Part shown: piece after piece, positions 49,597 through 60,799 of the stretch
How the letters are laid out: each line of letters opens with the position of its first letter
Position numbering within the stretch: the stretch's first letter is position 1
Assembly (NCBI GenBank): GCA_973895155.1
Contig: OZ316892.1
Coordinates: 4,898,001-4,962,000, forward strand
Source: Marsupella aquatica
Lineage: Eukaryota > Marchantiophyta
DNA: 64,000 nucleotides
Reading direction: 5' to 3'
Position numbers and translations under genes: made by a program
The notes under the pieces: model-generated
Database searches by the model: none
What the model was told of the DNA's origin: nothing
What the model saw: only the letters and a program-made list of their open reading frames with translations

Positions 49597-52156
49597 CTCT
49601 GCCAAATCCCGGCTGCCCTAGGGATCAGCACAAGCCCCTTCCAAACGCTTTGTTGTGGATGAATTGCGCCTTCTGTATTTGGCAGTAGTCCCTACGGCAC
49701 CACACGCAGTAGTGAACTGAGAAATAGAGTCAGCAATTTGCAAAGGGTCAACAGATTGAAGAACAACAGAACACCAGACACAACCAAAGGACCAAAGGAC
49801 CTGAGAATTTGACGTAATCAGGAGCTGGGACAATCAATTATAAGATTTTTTGCCGAGAGCCAATGAAACACTGAAGAGATTTGACCTACCAGAGACACGG
49901 ACAGGGATTTTGAAGGATACTAGCCCGTAGGCCCGGTGGCTGATTGAAATCAACGCACAGAATTCAGAGAAGGGAAACGAATTGATGACTGGGGAGAGAA
50001 AGAAATACAGACGGGAGCCATAAATCCCGTGAAATCTGAGAGACCCAGAATTGCAGAGTTTACTGCTTACCTCAGCTGGTGCTCTTTCCACACGTGGTGA
50101 GATTAATAGAGAAATATATTTTCCATGTCTTCAAGGAAAACTCTTGGTGGGTAGCTTGCCTTCTTCCTTTGCTCCACCTGTACTCATAGAACGCAACCCC
50201 TCTCAACGATGTTTTCAACTAGAATGAGAGAGCATGGGCTTAGGATTCGCATCTAGATCTTGACCAGCTCTTCTCTGTTCAACTATACATGTTCATGGTT
50301 GCAGAGAGATCTTCATTCTTGACGGGTCAAGCAAATTTTTCATCCATTTGCTATTGTGCTCTTCCAGAATGCAATGAATGTAAAGATTCCGTCGAAGGAT
50401 GGACTGGATCAGCCAAAGCCGATTTGTCCATGCTGTCGCTGGGAATATAATTCTTGTGTATATTCTTCTGATACTTTTGATACTTTTGATTCCGCACTCA
50501 AATCCACTTTCTGACTTTACCTGAACTAGCCCAACTACGGAACTACCCGTTCCTTGAAGGTTGTTAATAGAGACTAAGATAAAAAGAATCTAGAGAAAAC
50601 ATCCAGTTCTATTTCCTTTTCATCTTTGCCCCCATCCCTCTATACAATTTGTTTCCCTCATTATTGTTCCTCCTCATTTTCAATTTTGTCCTTAATTGGT
50701 CATTGTCAGTTTTGTCCCTTACTGAGAGTTAAGGGCTAAAGGCTTCATTCTAGACGGTAGTACTGAAAAGTAACTTTGCGTCACGGTTTATTAACCCAAT
50801 CACCTGTTCCTTGAACATAAATACTGTAGATATGAACATAACAACAAAAACATCTTGCTTTGGTCAGAATATAGGCTGAATTAATGACATTGTATAATTC
50901 ATCTCAGCTCCATTATCTCATATTAACTTTGGTGACACTTATCTATGCTGCAATCCTCAGATGATTAATGCCTGGAAATTTTTATCCAGACCCTAGCAGT
51001 TCCTGCAGGTGGCTCTCTCTAAGTGCACACTCCATCTTGATCTAGTCTCATTGTGGTCAACTATCATTGAAAAACAATGTGTTTGCTGGAAGTGCTTGTT
51101 TAGACTGTCATTGACCATCCGTTGTGCATCCTGGGATTGGGTGACTGCTTGCCTTACATACATTGCCAGGTTGCAGAGTTTCATTTTTGTCTTGATCTAG
51201 ATGACAAATGTTTTGGCCAGCTTGATAGGTGGAAGAAATTGAACAGGACATTTAGTCCAGATGGCAAATGGACCTATATTGACGGGAAATGCTATGTTGA
51301 GACAGTGGAGGGTGAAGTAGACCAGGCAGGAAGCTCTCAGTAGAGAGGGGCACCTCAATCCATATTGCAGTTGGAGCTGAAGAAGTTGTGTACCCGGGTT
51401 GTGTAGTCTGGAACTGTAGTCCACTTCCTTTTAAGAAGCACTGGACACAAACTGGTGTGTAATAAAGTTTCATTTCATGGATTCTTTGTGTGATCTGAGT
51501 ATACAGTTTACAATGTGCATGGGGAGTTTTGGAGTCCCTATTGTTGTCCATTCACTCTCTGGTGCTGAATCTGCCATTGCCAACACAACTTGGTATCCAA
51601 ATCAGTGTAAACCCTTAATAATTACACATATAACTCCTCTCACGTCAAGTGCTTGAATGCAAATGGCAGTCTGTATGATAAATAGACCGAACATCTACAG
51701 TCCTTAATGCCCCTTGTGATATTGGAGAGGATTTGGATCAACTCATGAAGAAGATGCTGCTCTTTTTACTAAAATTAGTAAAATAAAATTCTCATAGACC
51801 CCTTAGGATTAAGGTCCTGTTACCAGAGCATTAGGGGCTTTAATAGAAACTCACAAGCTATTAGCCTGAATTCTCATTTTAAGGGGCATTATATCGTATT
51901 TCACTATGCCCTCTAAACAGAATTCTACCATATAGATAATGCCCTTCTGACTCTAATTTATTAAAATAATAATAATGAAAAATACCTTAGACCCCTTTAA
52001 ATGTAGTAATGTCCTGTTCCAATGCAGGAGATTACTATATTCTTAAGTGTAACTTGTTTAACTACATTCAGTGATTAAGCCTGACAATATCAAGGGCGCT
52101 TATGATAACTGCACTCTTTAGGGGGTGTGCACTTATCAAGAAATGCAACACTTGAT
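49597..52156. other. ADPRM upstream region and long spacer
   Basis: The ADPRM 5' leader and promoter probably occupy 49597-50100. The rest is AT-rich with only short frames; that at 51122-51343 shows no recognised motif and lacks neighbours that would make a gene. Confidence 0.4.
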
Positions 52157-52197
52157 TAAGTGCATGCCAGAATGGTCTTCCAGAGAGCATGCACTTA
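52157..52197. repeat. Perfect 11-bp inverted repeat with 19-base loop
   Basis: TAAGTGCATGC at 52157-52167 pairs with GCATGCACTTA at 52187-52197. Confidence 0.8.
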
Positions 52198-52368
52198 GAG
52201 AGAGTTAGATCTACCATGGACATCATTTGCTTGAATCATTGCCACTTACTTTCAGGTTTGTGGTATTGCGTCTAGCAATCTAACATGCATTGGCTGATCA
52301 TGACCAAATTCATTGGAATTGCGAAGTATGCATCAGATCATTAAGCACTGGGCAAGTATCCCTTTGCA

Positions 52369-52605
52369 GGGGGGGGGGGGGGGGTTCCGGTAGGGTTTGG
52401 GAGAGTCCTGGCGGGGTCCAGGTGGGGTCCGGGGCATCCGGGGGAGTCTGGGCAGGGTCTGGGTGGGGTCCGGGGAGTTTGGGCAGGGTCTGGGTGGGGT
52501 CCGGGGGAGTTCGGGTCGGGTTTGGTTGGGCTGGGGTCGGGGTCCGGGGAAGTCTGGGCCGGGTTCGGATGGGCCGGGCTGGGGTTTGGGGGAGTCCGGG
52601 GGAAT
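52369..52605. repeat. G-run and G-rich minisatellite
   Basis: A run of 16 G (52369-52384) is followed by units like GGGGGAGTCTGGGCAGGGTC and TGGGTGGGGTCCGG with a period near 30 bp. Many GGG runs close together could form G-quadruplexes on the + strand. Open frames here are low-complexity and not genes. Confidence 0.85.
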
Positions 52606-53392
52606 CAGACGGAATATGCATCAAATTGTACGTTTTTGGCTGTCATTTGACGGTTTTATGTGCTCGGCAAGCCGTCAACTTGCCCGTCAGGTTAAACCTG
52701 GCTTTGCAGTCACCATGGCAGCTACAGTCAGCTCTTCCTTAGTGCAACTACCCAGACCAAGCATTTAGTGTGCACTCTGAGCTATGTCATAAGTGCAAAA
52801 ACTTTGGAAGCATTTATCGATAAGAGCGCAGACGATGACGACTCACTCACTCTGTCTGTCAGTTGACATTCTCGTGACCTTGTTCCCTGCCCTTAATTAA
52901 TGTGATCCTCTATTTCATAAGTGCAACTTTATTTACTTAAATTTATACTGGATTCATGAGTAAGTGTATGTAGGGCAGAACATTCATCTATTATTTGTTT
53001 TTGCCTCATCCTTCAATTTTGTAGACTATGGCGGCCCCGGCCATGTACCCCTTGTAAATCAATGTACGTTGTGGCTTGAGGGCATTTATTTCATCGAGAA
53101 ATTGACAGCATGCTGACGGCGAATGATTATAACTTGACAGTCCAGCTGTCCAGGGCCTCGGCACGAGTGTTCTAACAGCTTTCATTTACCGTCGAGTACG
53201 ATTCTTTTGACGACTGTGACAATTTAGTGGAGGATCTGATGTTTACAACTATAGTCAAAATCAGTACATCCGTTACGAGCGTGACGCATGTGCCAGGTTT
53301 GAAGTGACGGGCAACTTGCCGAGTTGCCGGGCACGTAAACTCGGCATTTGCCGGGAAAAAATTGGCCCAAATGCCGGCTGGGCAGTGATACT
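52606..53392. other. Spacer with inverted copies of a short repeat
   Basis: The segment 52640-52710, read on the minus strand (CCAGGTTTAACCTGACGGGC, AAGTTGACGGCTTGCCGAGC), matches 53289-53350 on the + strand (CCAGGTTTGAAGTGACGGGC, AACTTGCCGAGTTGCCGGGC). Each copy directly borders a G/C-rich minisatellite. Confidence 0.65.
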
Positions 53393-53670
53393 TAGGCCGG
53401 GACAGGGCAGGGATAGGCAGGGACCGGCCGGAATAGGTCGGGACAAGCCGGGGGTCGGGCCGGGAGAGGCCGGGAGAGGCCGGGGGTCGGGCCGGGACAG
53501 GCCGTGATCTGGGCCAGGACAGGCCAGGTTTGGGGCCGGGAGAGGCCCGGACAGGCCGGGACAGGCTGGGGTCGGCCCGGGACAGGGTCGGGGCAGGTGT
53601 GAGCCAGCCGGGGCGGGAAGTCATGGCCGGGCCGGGCTGGGAAGTCAAGATCGGCCGGACCGGGACGGTC
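53393..53670. repeat. GC-rich minisatellite (GGCCGGGACAG type)
   Basis: Units GGCCGGGACAGGCC, GCCGGGAGAGGCCG and GGGGTCGGGCC alternate for about 280 bp at very high GC. The open frames on both strands are a by-product. Confidence 0.85.
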
Positions 53671-54270
53671 CGGCTGACAAGTTGCCGGTTGACGTACTCT
53701 AAAGCCTCTATTTGCCGGGCAAGTCCAAACCGGGCGCATGTGGCCCTGAGATCAGATTCTGATAATGATTCTGGAAAGGTACAGCGCGCACTGCCTCCTT
53801 AGTCCATAGTGAAGTTAGTGGCCCAAATAGACCCGAGTATCCTCAATAGACCCGACAAATCGTTCCGCTATGCTACAGTAGTAAAGTTACGGAAAACGGT
53901 GTTGATTAGGAATTCAATTGCTCTGAGATGCAAGTTTCACCGGGAGCAATTGACAGTGACAGCAACGGGGCGCCGAACTCAGCGGTGCCCACATGATTAG
54001 TACGTGCAGTCGGCTGGCTCGATCTCAAGAAAGGTCTAGTGGAACGTGTAGTACGTCCAGTTGAGAACCTGAAAGCGGATTAGGTCAATTGGAACTCATG
54101 TATTGGATCTCACCATCTCACCATCTCACCATACTCATGTGTTGGATCGGCCAGTTGTAGCACTTCCAAGTAGGCCCTTCCGTTCGGATGGGGTAGAAAA
54201 GGGACCACTTCCATAATTTGTAGGGCTTGTTGAAATGGGGGCGCGTAGTGAAGCTGGATTCTGTTGATAA
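53671..54270. other. F-box gene upstream region
   Basis: A further relative of the 53290 repeat (GCTGACAAGTTGCCGG, TTTGCCGGGCAAGTCC) lies at 53672-53740. A small CACCATCTCAC direct repeat is at about 54111-54131. Otherwise nothing is recognised. Confidence 0.45.
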
Positions 54271-54278
54271 TTATATAA
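54271..54278 (+). promoter_or_regulatory. Probable TATA box of the F-box gene
   Basis: TTATATAA lies about 92 bp upstream of the ATG at 54370, a suitable distance for a leader of about 60 bp. Confidence 0.5.
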
Positions 54279-54369
54279 TCAGGTGTCGATCGGAGGAAAT
54301 GTCAAAATTGCTCAAACGTTTCTCTCTTCGGGCACGGAGACGAAGTTGAGCAGTTGCTAAGCCGCAAGA

Positions 54370-55524
54370 ATGGAGAGAGAAGAGGTGTGCAGGACTTTGC
54401 CCGATGAGCTGGTGGAAAGGATTGTTTCTATGGTACCGTTTCTCTCCATCTTCAAAGCTCGGTGTCTATCGAAATCATGGCTGGCCAGACTCTCCTCACT
54501 TCCACGCAAAGAACAGGATAAAGCAAAGAAGCTCCTTGTGACATCCTTTCACAAGCTGGTGGCTGAGAGGTCCCCGAATTGGAGGATCTTCTGCCCTGTC
54601 GTTATCAGCATGGAAGCCATTGTTCCTTACGACCGGGCACCTCAAAATTGGCGGAAAGTGCCATCGTTGTCATTCCTCGGCGAAAATGTGCTCAGTATCA
54701 CATCAGATCTGCAATTGGAAGGAGCTCTCTTGCTTATATTAGCTCTGTCGTGGTATGAACCAGATGGCCACATTTACGTGGCCAACATTTTGAACCGGTC
54801 TTGGAGGGAGTTGCCACCTTCTCCTAGGACTACCAGCCTGTGCAAACTGCATTGTTCCAAGTTGGTGTTGGATGACAACTCATTGGGGACATACAAGGTG
54901 ATTCTGTTTTGGGAAGACCATGGTGCTAATTCTTATTTTGTTCAAATGTACGATTCTAAATCAGATTCGTGGACTAGCAACGACCTCCCCGAGAAAAATT
55001 GCTTAAAATTCCCGACCGTTGGAGCCACCAATTTAGCCTATTTCAACGGATTTGTATACACTCTACCAATTTGCATCCCACGAAAACTCTGGGCCTTCGA
55101 CTTAGAAGACGGTAATATGAATGTGATTGATTTATCATTCACCGACTTTGTGCTGGATGATCGTTACTTTCTAGTGGTTTGTAAAACCGACCTGCTGATG
55201 ATCATTGGAAAGACTGAACCTCGTCTCCATTTTCAAGTGGTGAAGATTGATCTTGACTCCCTGACTTTGGTGCATTTAGCTGAGGGCCCTCCTGAAGGTT
55301 TCGAGGTTGATATGATACACCAGGTCCCAATAAGTGAGAATTCTTGCATATTCTTCTGTGTGGCAGACTTTGACGATCGAATCCTGCAATACGAAATCGA
55401 AACCAATACGTGGAGTTGGTTACCTTTCCCTACTTCTACTGACTGTGCAGGTTGGGTATTCCCTGGGATCCTTCGGGCAAATTTTTCGTTTCAACCTGGT
55501 TTGAGCCCCTTTGCTGCAGTATGA
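54370..55524 (+). CDS. F-box protein with kelch-like C-terminal region
   Basis: An intronless frame of 384 codons. Residues about 8-50 form an F-box (TLPDELVERIVSMVPFLSIFKARCLSKSWLARL), the segment that binds the SKP1 subunit of SCF ubiquitin ligases. The rest has the spaced Trp/Gly/aromatic pattern of F-box-associated beta-propellers (IYVANILNRSWRELPPSP, SDSWTSNDLPEKN, NGFVYTLPI, KLWAFDLEDGNM, ILQYEIETNTWSWLPFP), though canonical double-Gly kelch motifs are weak. Single-exon genes of this form are abundant in bryophytes. The substrate cannot be inferred. Start chosen because it is the first ATG after a TATA box and directly precedes the F-box. Confidence 0.88.
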   Translation: MEREEVCRTLPDELVERIVSMVPFLSIFKARCLSKSWLARLSSLPRKEQDKAKKLLVTSFHKLVAERSPNWRIFCPVVISMEAIVPYDRAPQNWRKVPSLSFLGENVLSITSDLQLEGALLLILALSWYEPDGHIYVANILNRSWRELPPSPRTTSLCKLHCSKLVLDDNSLGTYKVILFWEDHGANSYFVQMYDSKSDSWTSNDLPEKNCLKFPTVGATNLAYFNGFVYTLPICIPRKLWAFDLEDGNMNVIDLSFTDFVLDDRYFLVVCKTDLLMIIGKTEPRLHFQVVKIDLDSLTLVHLAEGPPEGFEVDMIHQVPISENSCIFFCVADFDDRILQYEIETNTWSWLPFPTSTDCAGWVFPGILRANFSFQPGLSPFAAV

Positions 55525-57234
55525 GCTAAACATTTATGATGTGTACACCGTATCTGTTCCACTCGACTCCCCATGGCTTTTGATCTCAAAGAAGTTCTAC
55601 TGCTTGATGAACGTAGCTTTGGAGGCACATCAAGAACTATGATTTTTTCGTTAGGTTCCTGAAGGAGATCCATCCGTAACAGGATGAACAGGGGCGTTTT
55701 CGCATGCAGTGGGAACTGTGAACTTATCTATGAAGATGAGCAGACAGTTGTTGTTCCGTTTCGTCAACAGCAACGCAGTTGTCCTAAGACATCAATTGCT
55801 TCATCGGGACAACTGAACAATTCTGTTGGCCGGGGCTGAGTGCACGCCGTTTCCTTGAAACATGTCAATCAAGCTTCGGAGCTGGTCCTAAATTTAGCGA
55901 GGCAAGGGGGATTAGTTTCATTTCCATTCTGTTGAACCTGCAAACGTCAAAACGTTCTTTCCTGATGAGTTTATCAGAACAAGCTGTTTCCATTCTGTCC
56001 CCTCTTTGAAGACCTTTTGTAAGATTCGCATAATTATACAAAAGGGTTTTTGATGGATATACTTGCAATCGTTTTTACGTACTTTCAGAAACATTATATC
56101 GATCCCATCTGGTTCTGTGGCTGACATTGTGTTGCACTTCCGGCGGCTAATTGCACTAGTAGTCCAATCAGGGTGTCAAGCGAATGCTGAATGAGTAAGT
56201 ACTGATATATGGAACTGTTTTTGTTTACACGGATGGCATAGGAATCTCTGGTATCTTGCTTCTGAAGGGATCGATGATGTCCCTAATGAATTGGATACGC
56301 GAATATGTACACAGGGAAACGGCTACATGCTTGGAAAATTGGTGCATCATGTCGGTTAGAAAATTATTGTCTAAGTCAAGATTGAGTCGAAGGATTGAAT
56401 CTAATTTTCGCACATGTAGCCATTTTGCACCAACATCTATTCGAGAATGTCCGGCTTTCACGGTTAGGACTCGAGAGAATTCAATGTAGGAAAGAGAAAA
56501 GGTAACAATTTCGTTAGAACGTCTCATTCGAACGAAGGTTACTCCATATTGACATTCGTCGAGCAGGATTCCTCGGAAATGACTGACTCACGCCGGCCTT
56601 CACTCAAATACTCAATGTGAATGATTGACAGCAAACCAGAACATATCAGAATTCCTTCCGATCATTGAGGATGTGAGAGCTCGATCAGTTCCGAAGAGGG
56701 TAAATCTGGACGCCAGGCTCTTTGTGTGGAAATGTTAGTGGATCATCTTCATCACTCAGCATATAGTAACGAACAAGACAATGGAGGTAGGGTTATCCCT
56801 GTTGTTGCTTCCAATTGTTGCCCCCTGAAGTCAATTGGGTAGATCCACACATGAAAGGCACGAAGCTAACAATTTGTCGGGAGACTTGTCCTGCGGGAAA
56901 AGTCCGAGGAGCTCTTTGTTCATAGCCCTCATTGATTTCGTTTAGTCCCGTTCGAAAACAAATTTTGGTCTCATAGCAAAACCCCAAAAACATAGTACGA
57001 GAAAATTAAACAAATCTTATTAGAATATACTACAAGCAACGAAGTGGGAGATTGATCATTCAGTCTAAATTAATCAATATAGCGCTGATCCCGTCCTTGC
57101 ATTTGGCAAGCCCTAGTCATATTGACACTTTCTTTATGGACTCTTAATAAACACACAGCCGTCTCAGGTCGGAAACACCTACTCTACTGTAGGTGATCTC
57201 ATTTAAGTGATCACGATCAAACCTGCGTTATGGA
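55525..57234. other. F-box gene 3' region and spacer
   Basis: The first few hundred bases are probably 3' UTR. No other coding or repeated structure is recognised until 57050, where a duplicate of the germin-like gene's 3' flank starts. Confidence 0.4.
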
Positions 57235-57335
57235 AACTGCCGCAGTCCAGAGGACCCAATGAATAACTTTTCCAACTCTTTCAGATTGTCCGGATCGAGA
57301 TTAAACGCTATAGCAGCATCTCCGACAAATGAGCT
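57050..57335 (-). pseudogene. Decayed duplicate of the germin-like C terminus and 3' flank
   Basis: On the minus strand 57335-57240 encodes SSFVGDAAIAFNLDPDNLKELEKLFIGSSG, matching the end of the neighbouring gene (ETAFNFNAETVKELENFFSGSS); here quoted as motifs AFNLDPDN and KELEKLF. The flank at 57070-57200 (TTGCATTTGGCAAG, ATGGACTCTTAATAAACACA, AACACCTACTCTAC) is repeated at 57410-57510 beyond the intact gene. The cupin core is absent, so this is a remnant of a tandem gene copy. Confidence 0.75.
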
Positions 57336-57517
57336 GGTCCTGCAAACCACTGTAGCTATTTTGTTCTAAAGCTCAACTCCAAACTAATAAATATAGCTCT
57401 GATGCCAAATTTCTTGCATTTGGCAAGTTTAAGTCATATTTACACTCACTATGGACTCTTAATAAACACACAGCCTTCTCAAAGCTGAAACACCTACTCT
57501 ACAATAGGTGACGTCGA

Positions 57518-58189
57518 TCAAGAGTACGCTGCAGATACTGCTACAGTCGAGGACCCACTGAAAAAGTTTTCTAACTCTTTCACAGTCTCCGCATTGAAAT
57601 TGAAAGCGGTTTCTAGAACCTGCTCATCTACACCACTCCCGAAGGTGGAAGCACCGACATCTGATCTGCCCGGGTTCTGGCTATTCAGAGACAGCACAGC
57701 ATGAGCCACCGTCGTCCCCACATTGAGCTGAAAGTGCACGAGCCCGCGAGGAAACACTGTAATGTCACCCGCATGCAGCACATTCGACCATAGCTTGTTG
57801 TTCGTGTCCACAAATCCCACCAACAGATCCCCCTCCACACAGTAGAGAATTTCACTCGCCCTTTGGTGCCAGTGGGGCACGTTGAGACCGCCCGGGTAGG
57901 CGAAGTCTAGCCTTGCAAACGAAATTCCCAGTGTATTGATGCCCGGAAACTGAGCGACGAAGGCTTTCTGGAGCGGGGCACCGAAGGGGCTGCTCAGATT
58001 GCCCTGCTTGGCGAGGCCCCCGAACACGAAGTCCTCTGGTACAACGATGGAAGGATCCTTGCAGAGAGAACCGCTTGCCACACAGAAGTCTTGAATTGAA
58101 TCCGGGTCCGCTGCTGAAACCATGCTTGCGAAGAGCACCAGCGCTGATGCAAATGCCAGGCAGCGAAGGACTGTTTCCCTGATCGCCAT
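57518..58189 (-). CDS. Germin-like protein (secreted cupin)
   Basis: The start is set at 58189, since the preceding 29 in-frame codons are not germin-like and the protein then opens with a clear signal peptide (MAIRETVLRCLAFASALVLF, cleavage near VSA/AD at 26). The mature 223-residue precursor has the N-terminal Cys pair (C36, C43), germin box 1 PHWHQRASEILYCVEG with metal ligands H106, H108 and E113, and box 2 VFPRGLVHFQLNVG with H152. Germins are apoplastic Mn-binding hexamers; some have oxalate oxidase or superoxide dismutase activity. The usual HxHPxATE is HWHQRASE here, with Pro replaced by Gln, as in divergent bryophyte germins. It is intronless and intact. A truncated duplicate lies at 57050-57335. 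Confidence 0.92.
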   Translation of the reverse strand: MAIRETVLRCLAFASALVLFASMVSAADPDSIQDFCVASGSLCKDPSIVVPEDFVFGGLAKQGNLSSPFGAPLQKAFVAQFPGINTLGISFARLDFAYPGGLNVPHWHQRASEILYCVEGDLLVGFVDTNNKLWSNVLHAGDITVFPRGLVHFQLNVGTTVAHAVLSLNSQNPGRSDVGASTFGSGVDEQVLETAFNFNAETVKELENFFSGSSTVAVSAAYS

Positions 58190-58190
58190 T

Positions 58191-58318
58191 TGTGAAGGGA
58201 GACACAACAAGTTTGAGAGTCTCAATGGTGGTGAAAGACCCTCAGAGCTCGCTGTTTGTGAATGGAAACACAACAAGCGAGACTCTAAGGCTGGCGAAAG
58301 ACATTCAGAGTCTATTTT
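58191..58318 (-). repeat. 66-bp tandem duplication in the germin-like leader
   Basis: TGTGAA.GGA.ACACAACAAG, GA..CTCTAA.G.TGG.GAAAGAC and CAGAG appear twice in tandem immediately upstream of the ATG (58191-58256 and 58257-58318). It lies between the TATA box and the start codon, so it lengthens the leader. Confidence 0.8.
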
Positions 58319-58336
58319 AGCTCCGAGCTCTCTTCA

Positions 58337-58344
58337 TTTATATA
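58337..58344 (-). promoter_or_regulatory. TATA box of the germin-like gene
   Basis: Minus-strand TATATAAATG at 58344-58335 lies about 150 bp upstream of the ATG. Confidence 0.65.
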
Positions 58345-58936
58345 GGTGCTCACTGAAATGAGTCCAGCACTCAATCTAAACCCAAAGAAGAGATCTGGGT
58401 CTGAGGTAAGAATAAAGCTTAAATGTGAGGTTAGCCTACTTTTAAAATCCATTGCTGAGTCGGCTTAGTCGAGCCGACTATTTATCCATTGCTGACCTGG
58501 CTTGGTTGAGCCGTCTATTATAATAGACGGTTGGAGTGGTCTGGGTTTGAGTCAAGAGCCGCCCTATGGCAGGATCTACGTCTAACAGTTAGGATCCAGA
58601 GCATCATGGTTAGATTTTGTAATAAAAACTCTAGTAAATTTGACTCCTTGGAGTGGGTTAGTGCACCCATCAGCTTGCTTATTTAGATCCATTAGGTCAT
58701 CAACATATGAGGCATAAGTGAAGTAAGTAAGTAAAGTAATCTCTAAGCCAACTGGAATGGAGATTTGTACTTTATGTATGTATATAGTGCCTTGGATGTT
58801 AATGGGCAAACTCTCTATAGATATACTTAGTTGTTTTAATTTCATAACTAAATGGAATGCATCTCTATAATTTGGAGTGTTTGATCATTATTTTGTCTTA
58901 TCATCTAATTCTATTTAAACTAAAAGGTTGGCCAAC
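58345..58936. other. Germin-like gene upstream region with palindromes
   Basis: It contains a hairpin GTCGGCT..AGCCGAC (58459-58478) and a perfect 20-bp palindrome CCGTCTATTATAATAGACGG (58511-58530). The minus-strand frame at 58582-58845 shows no recognised motif. Confidence 0.5.
58511..58530. repeat. Perfect 20-bp palindrome
   Basis: CCGTCTATTATAATAGACGG equals its own reverse complement. It lies about 320 bp upstream of the germin-like ATG. Confidence 0.9.
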
Positions 58937-59045
58937 GCAATGGTAGAGTACTCAGCTTTAAGTGCCCATAATGTATTCTATTTGGTAACTCAATGATAGA
59001 ATACTCAGCTTTTAAGTGCCCATATTGTATTCTATTTGGTTCTAG
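58937..59045. repeat. About 53-bp tandem duplication
   Basis: AATGGTAGAGTACTCAGC, TTAAGTGCCCATAATG and TATTCTATTTGGT are repeated with small changes (second copy starts near 58990). Confidence 0.85.
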
Positions 59046-60539
59046 ATATGAGATGGGGGCCTAATCATCGGACTGCTTTGTAAGTGATGTTCTCAGGCTA
59101 TAAGGACAAATCTGGCTATAAGCTACAAGAACTTCTATCACTAAATGGTCCACTAAATATAGAAAAAGTTTCATTTGGAGGTACACTAAGTATAGGTATT
59201 TGCCCACACTGGGTACTCAATCTCACTGGAAAGTCCCTCACTCCACAAAATAGTACTATTTCAAGGGTCCCCTTGGTTATGTAAGCTTGTTTTATTGAAG
59301 TATTTGGAGCCATAAAAGAGTTGCACACCCGGTTGCACATTGGAATAGATAGATGAGAGGACAAAATTAAATGAAGGATTCTAAATGAATTGAATTTTAA
59401 ACGTACTTAGGACAATTTCATTGAAGATAAATATGAGTACATGCATTCATGGAAATATATACTCCGTGCAAAACGTCTCCTCTAGTACCCTTTGTCTATA
59501 CAATACATGTAAAATTTCATATAGTTCCTCTAGTACTCTTTGTCTATACAATACATGTAACATTTCATATAGTTCAGACATGCAAAATATTACTTTGTCC
59601 ATAGTAGTTGAAAGATCTTAGAATCCCTTGGTATTCCTCTAGCCATAGTAGTTATGGTGTTTATTACCTTTGCTTGTTACTCCTCTATCCATAGTAACCA
59701 AAGGGTTTCTTAAGTTACCTTGGTAAATGGTAGAGAAGTTGAAAAGTTTGTTGGGTTTCTTATGTTACCCTTTGTAAATGTTAGAGTAGTTGAAGAGTTC
59801 CTTTCTAGTTATCATTATTTCAAAAATGTGTAAATTAAATTAAAAAATTGAAACAGATTACCAGAAAACACTGACATATCAATCACAACTCATCCAAAGA
59901 TAGTTTCTTTCACCCTATTTTACCTTTTTATTTCTTTACTTGAAATGTTTTCAGTTTTCCATTGTTTTTATTTACAGGGCTTTCCAAACAAGAGGGCTTT
60001 CCAAACAGATCTTCATTGTTGAATGTAGCAGAATCCCTTTCTTTTATCTTAGCAGTCTGTCTAATCCATTTGCTTTAAGGTGATGGCTAACACGATAGCA
60101 GATTTAATTTGTACTCAGGCATGGAAATCATCATTTGTACAGAAAGAAGAGAACACTTACAAAGACCACAAATAGCAAACTATATCGACAAAGCTCCAAA
60201 TATATCACACTACAAAAGAACAAGAGGCGCCCAAACAGGAGGGTCCCAAAAGGATCAAACACCAAAATGTTCCAGCTAGGAGCAGCTAGACAGACTAGCT
60301 GGCAAAAGACTGATTAGCTAGGTCCTGTGCAACGGACAGAGCTAGCTGAAAGTTTAAACCAGGATAGCAATATCCTTGAATCTGATGTAAATTTGCTAAG
60401 CTATGCAACAGCCGGCTTGATAGCGGAACCTGCCGGCTTCTAGAAGACCGTCGCGTTCATCACATTCTGAGTCATTTGATGATGGAACACAACATAATCG
60501 AACTTCCTCGGTCTGGTCTTGCGTAGTTGTTGAGAAACT
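59046..60539. other. AT-rich spacer
   Basis: A 51-bp direct duplication (CCTCTAGTACYCTTTGTCTA, TACAATACATGTAA, ATTTCATATAGTT) lies at 59479-59577. CCTCTAGCCATAGTAGTT-like and GGGTTTCTTA.GTTACC units recur at 59630-59780. No gene is seen. Confidence 0.5.
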
Positions 60540-60614
60540 GGATCAGTTTAAGAGTGTATTTTAGTTCTTTCCTGTTCATGGGACCCTTTGAGCTTTTTGA
60601 CTCTTTGGTTGTCC

Positions 60615-60790
60615 TGGACTTTTCCTTGTGTTTTCTCCTTTATTGGATCTTGTCTCTCTCGATCATGTGTCCAAGCCAGCTCTGGCGCTTCTTGCTCTTT
60701 CACAGGGTAGTCCTTGGCTTGCCCTTGCGTTTTCTCCAATCCTTTATTGGTACTTCTCTCTCGATTGTGTGTCCAGTTTTGACGCTTTTT
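60615..60790. repeat. About 100-bp tandem duplication
   Basis: TTGTGTTTTCTCC, TTTATTGG, CTTCTCTCTCGAT and GTGTCCA.GCC occur twice in order. Related T/C-rich sequence is present at 26510-26640. Confidence 0.6.
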
Positions 60791-60799
60791 CTGGTTTGA

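Noticed and set aside
52290-53802. Gly- and Pro-rich frames of 90-158 codons
   Set aside because: They fall wholly in G/C-rich minisatellites and have no conserved motif.
58190-58276. Upstream in-frame ATG of the germin-like frame at 58276
   Set aside because: The 29 extra residues precede an otherwise ideal signal peptide and fall in the tandemly duplicated leader; the ATG at 58189 fits family members.
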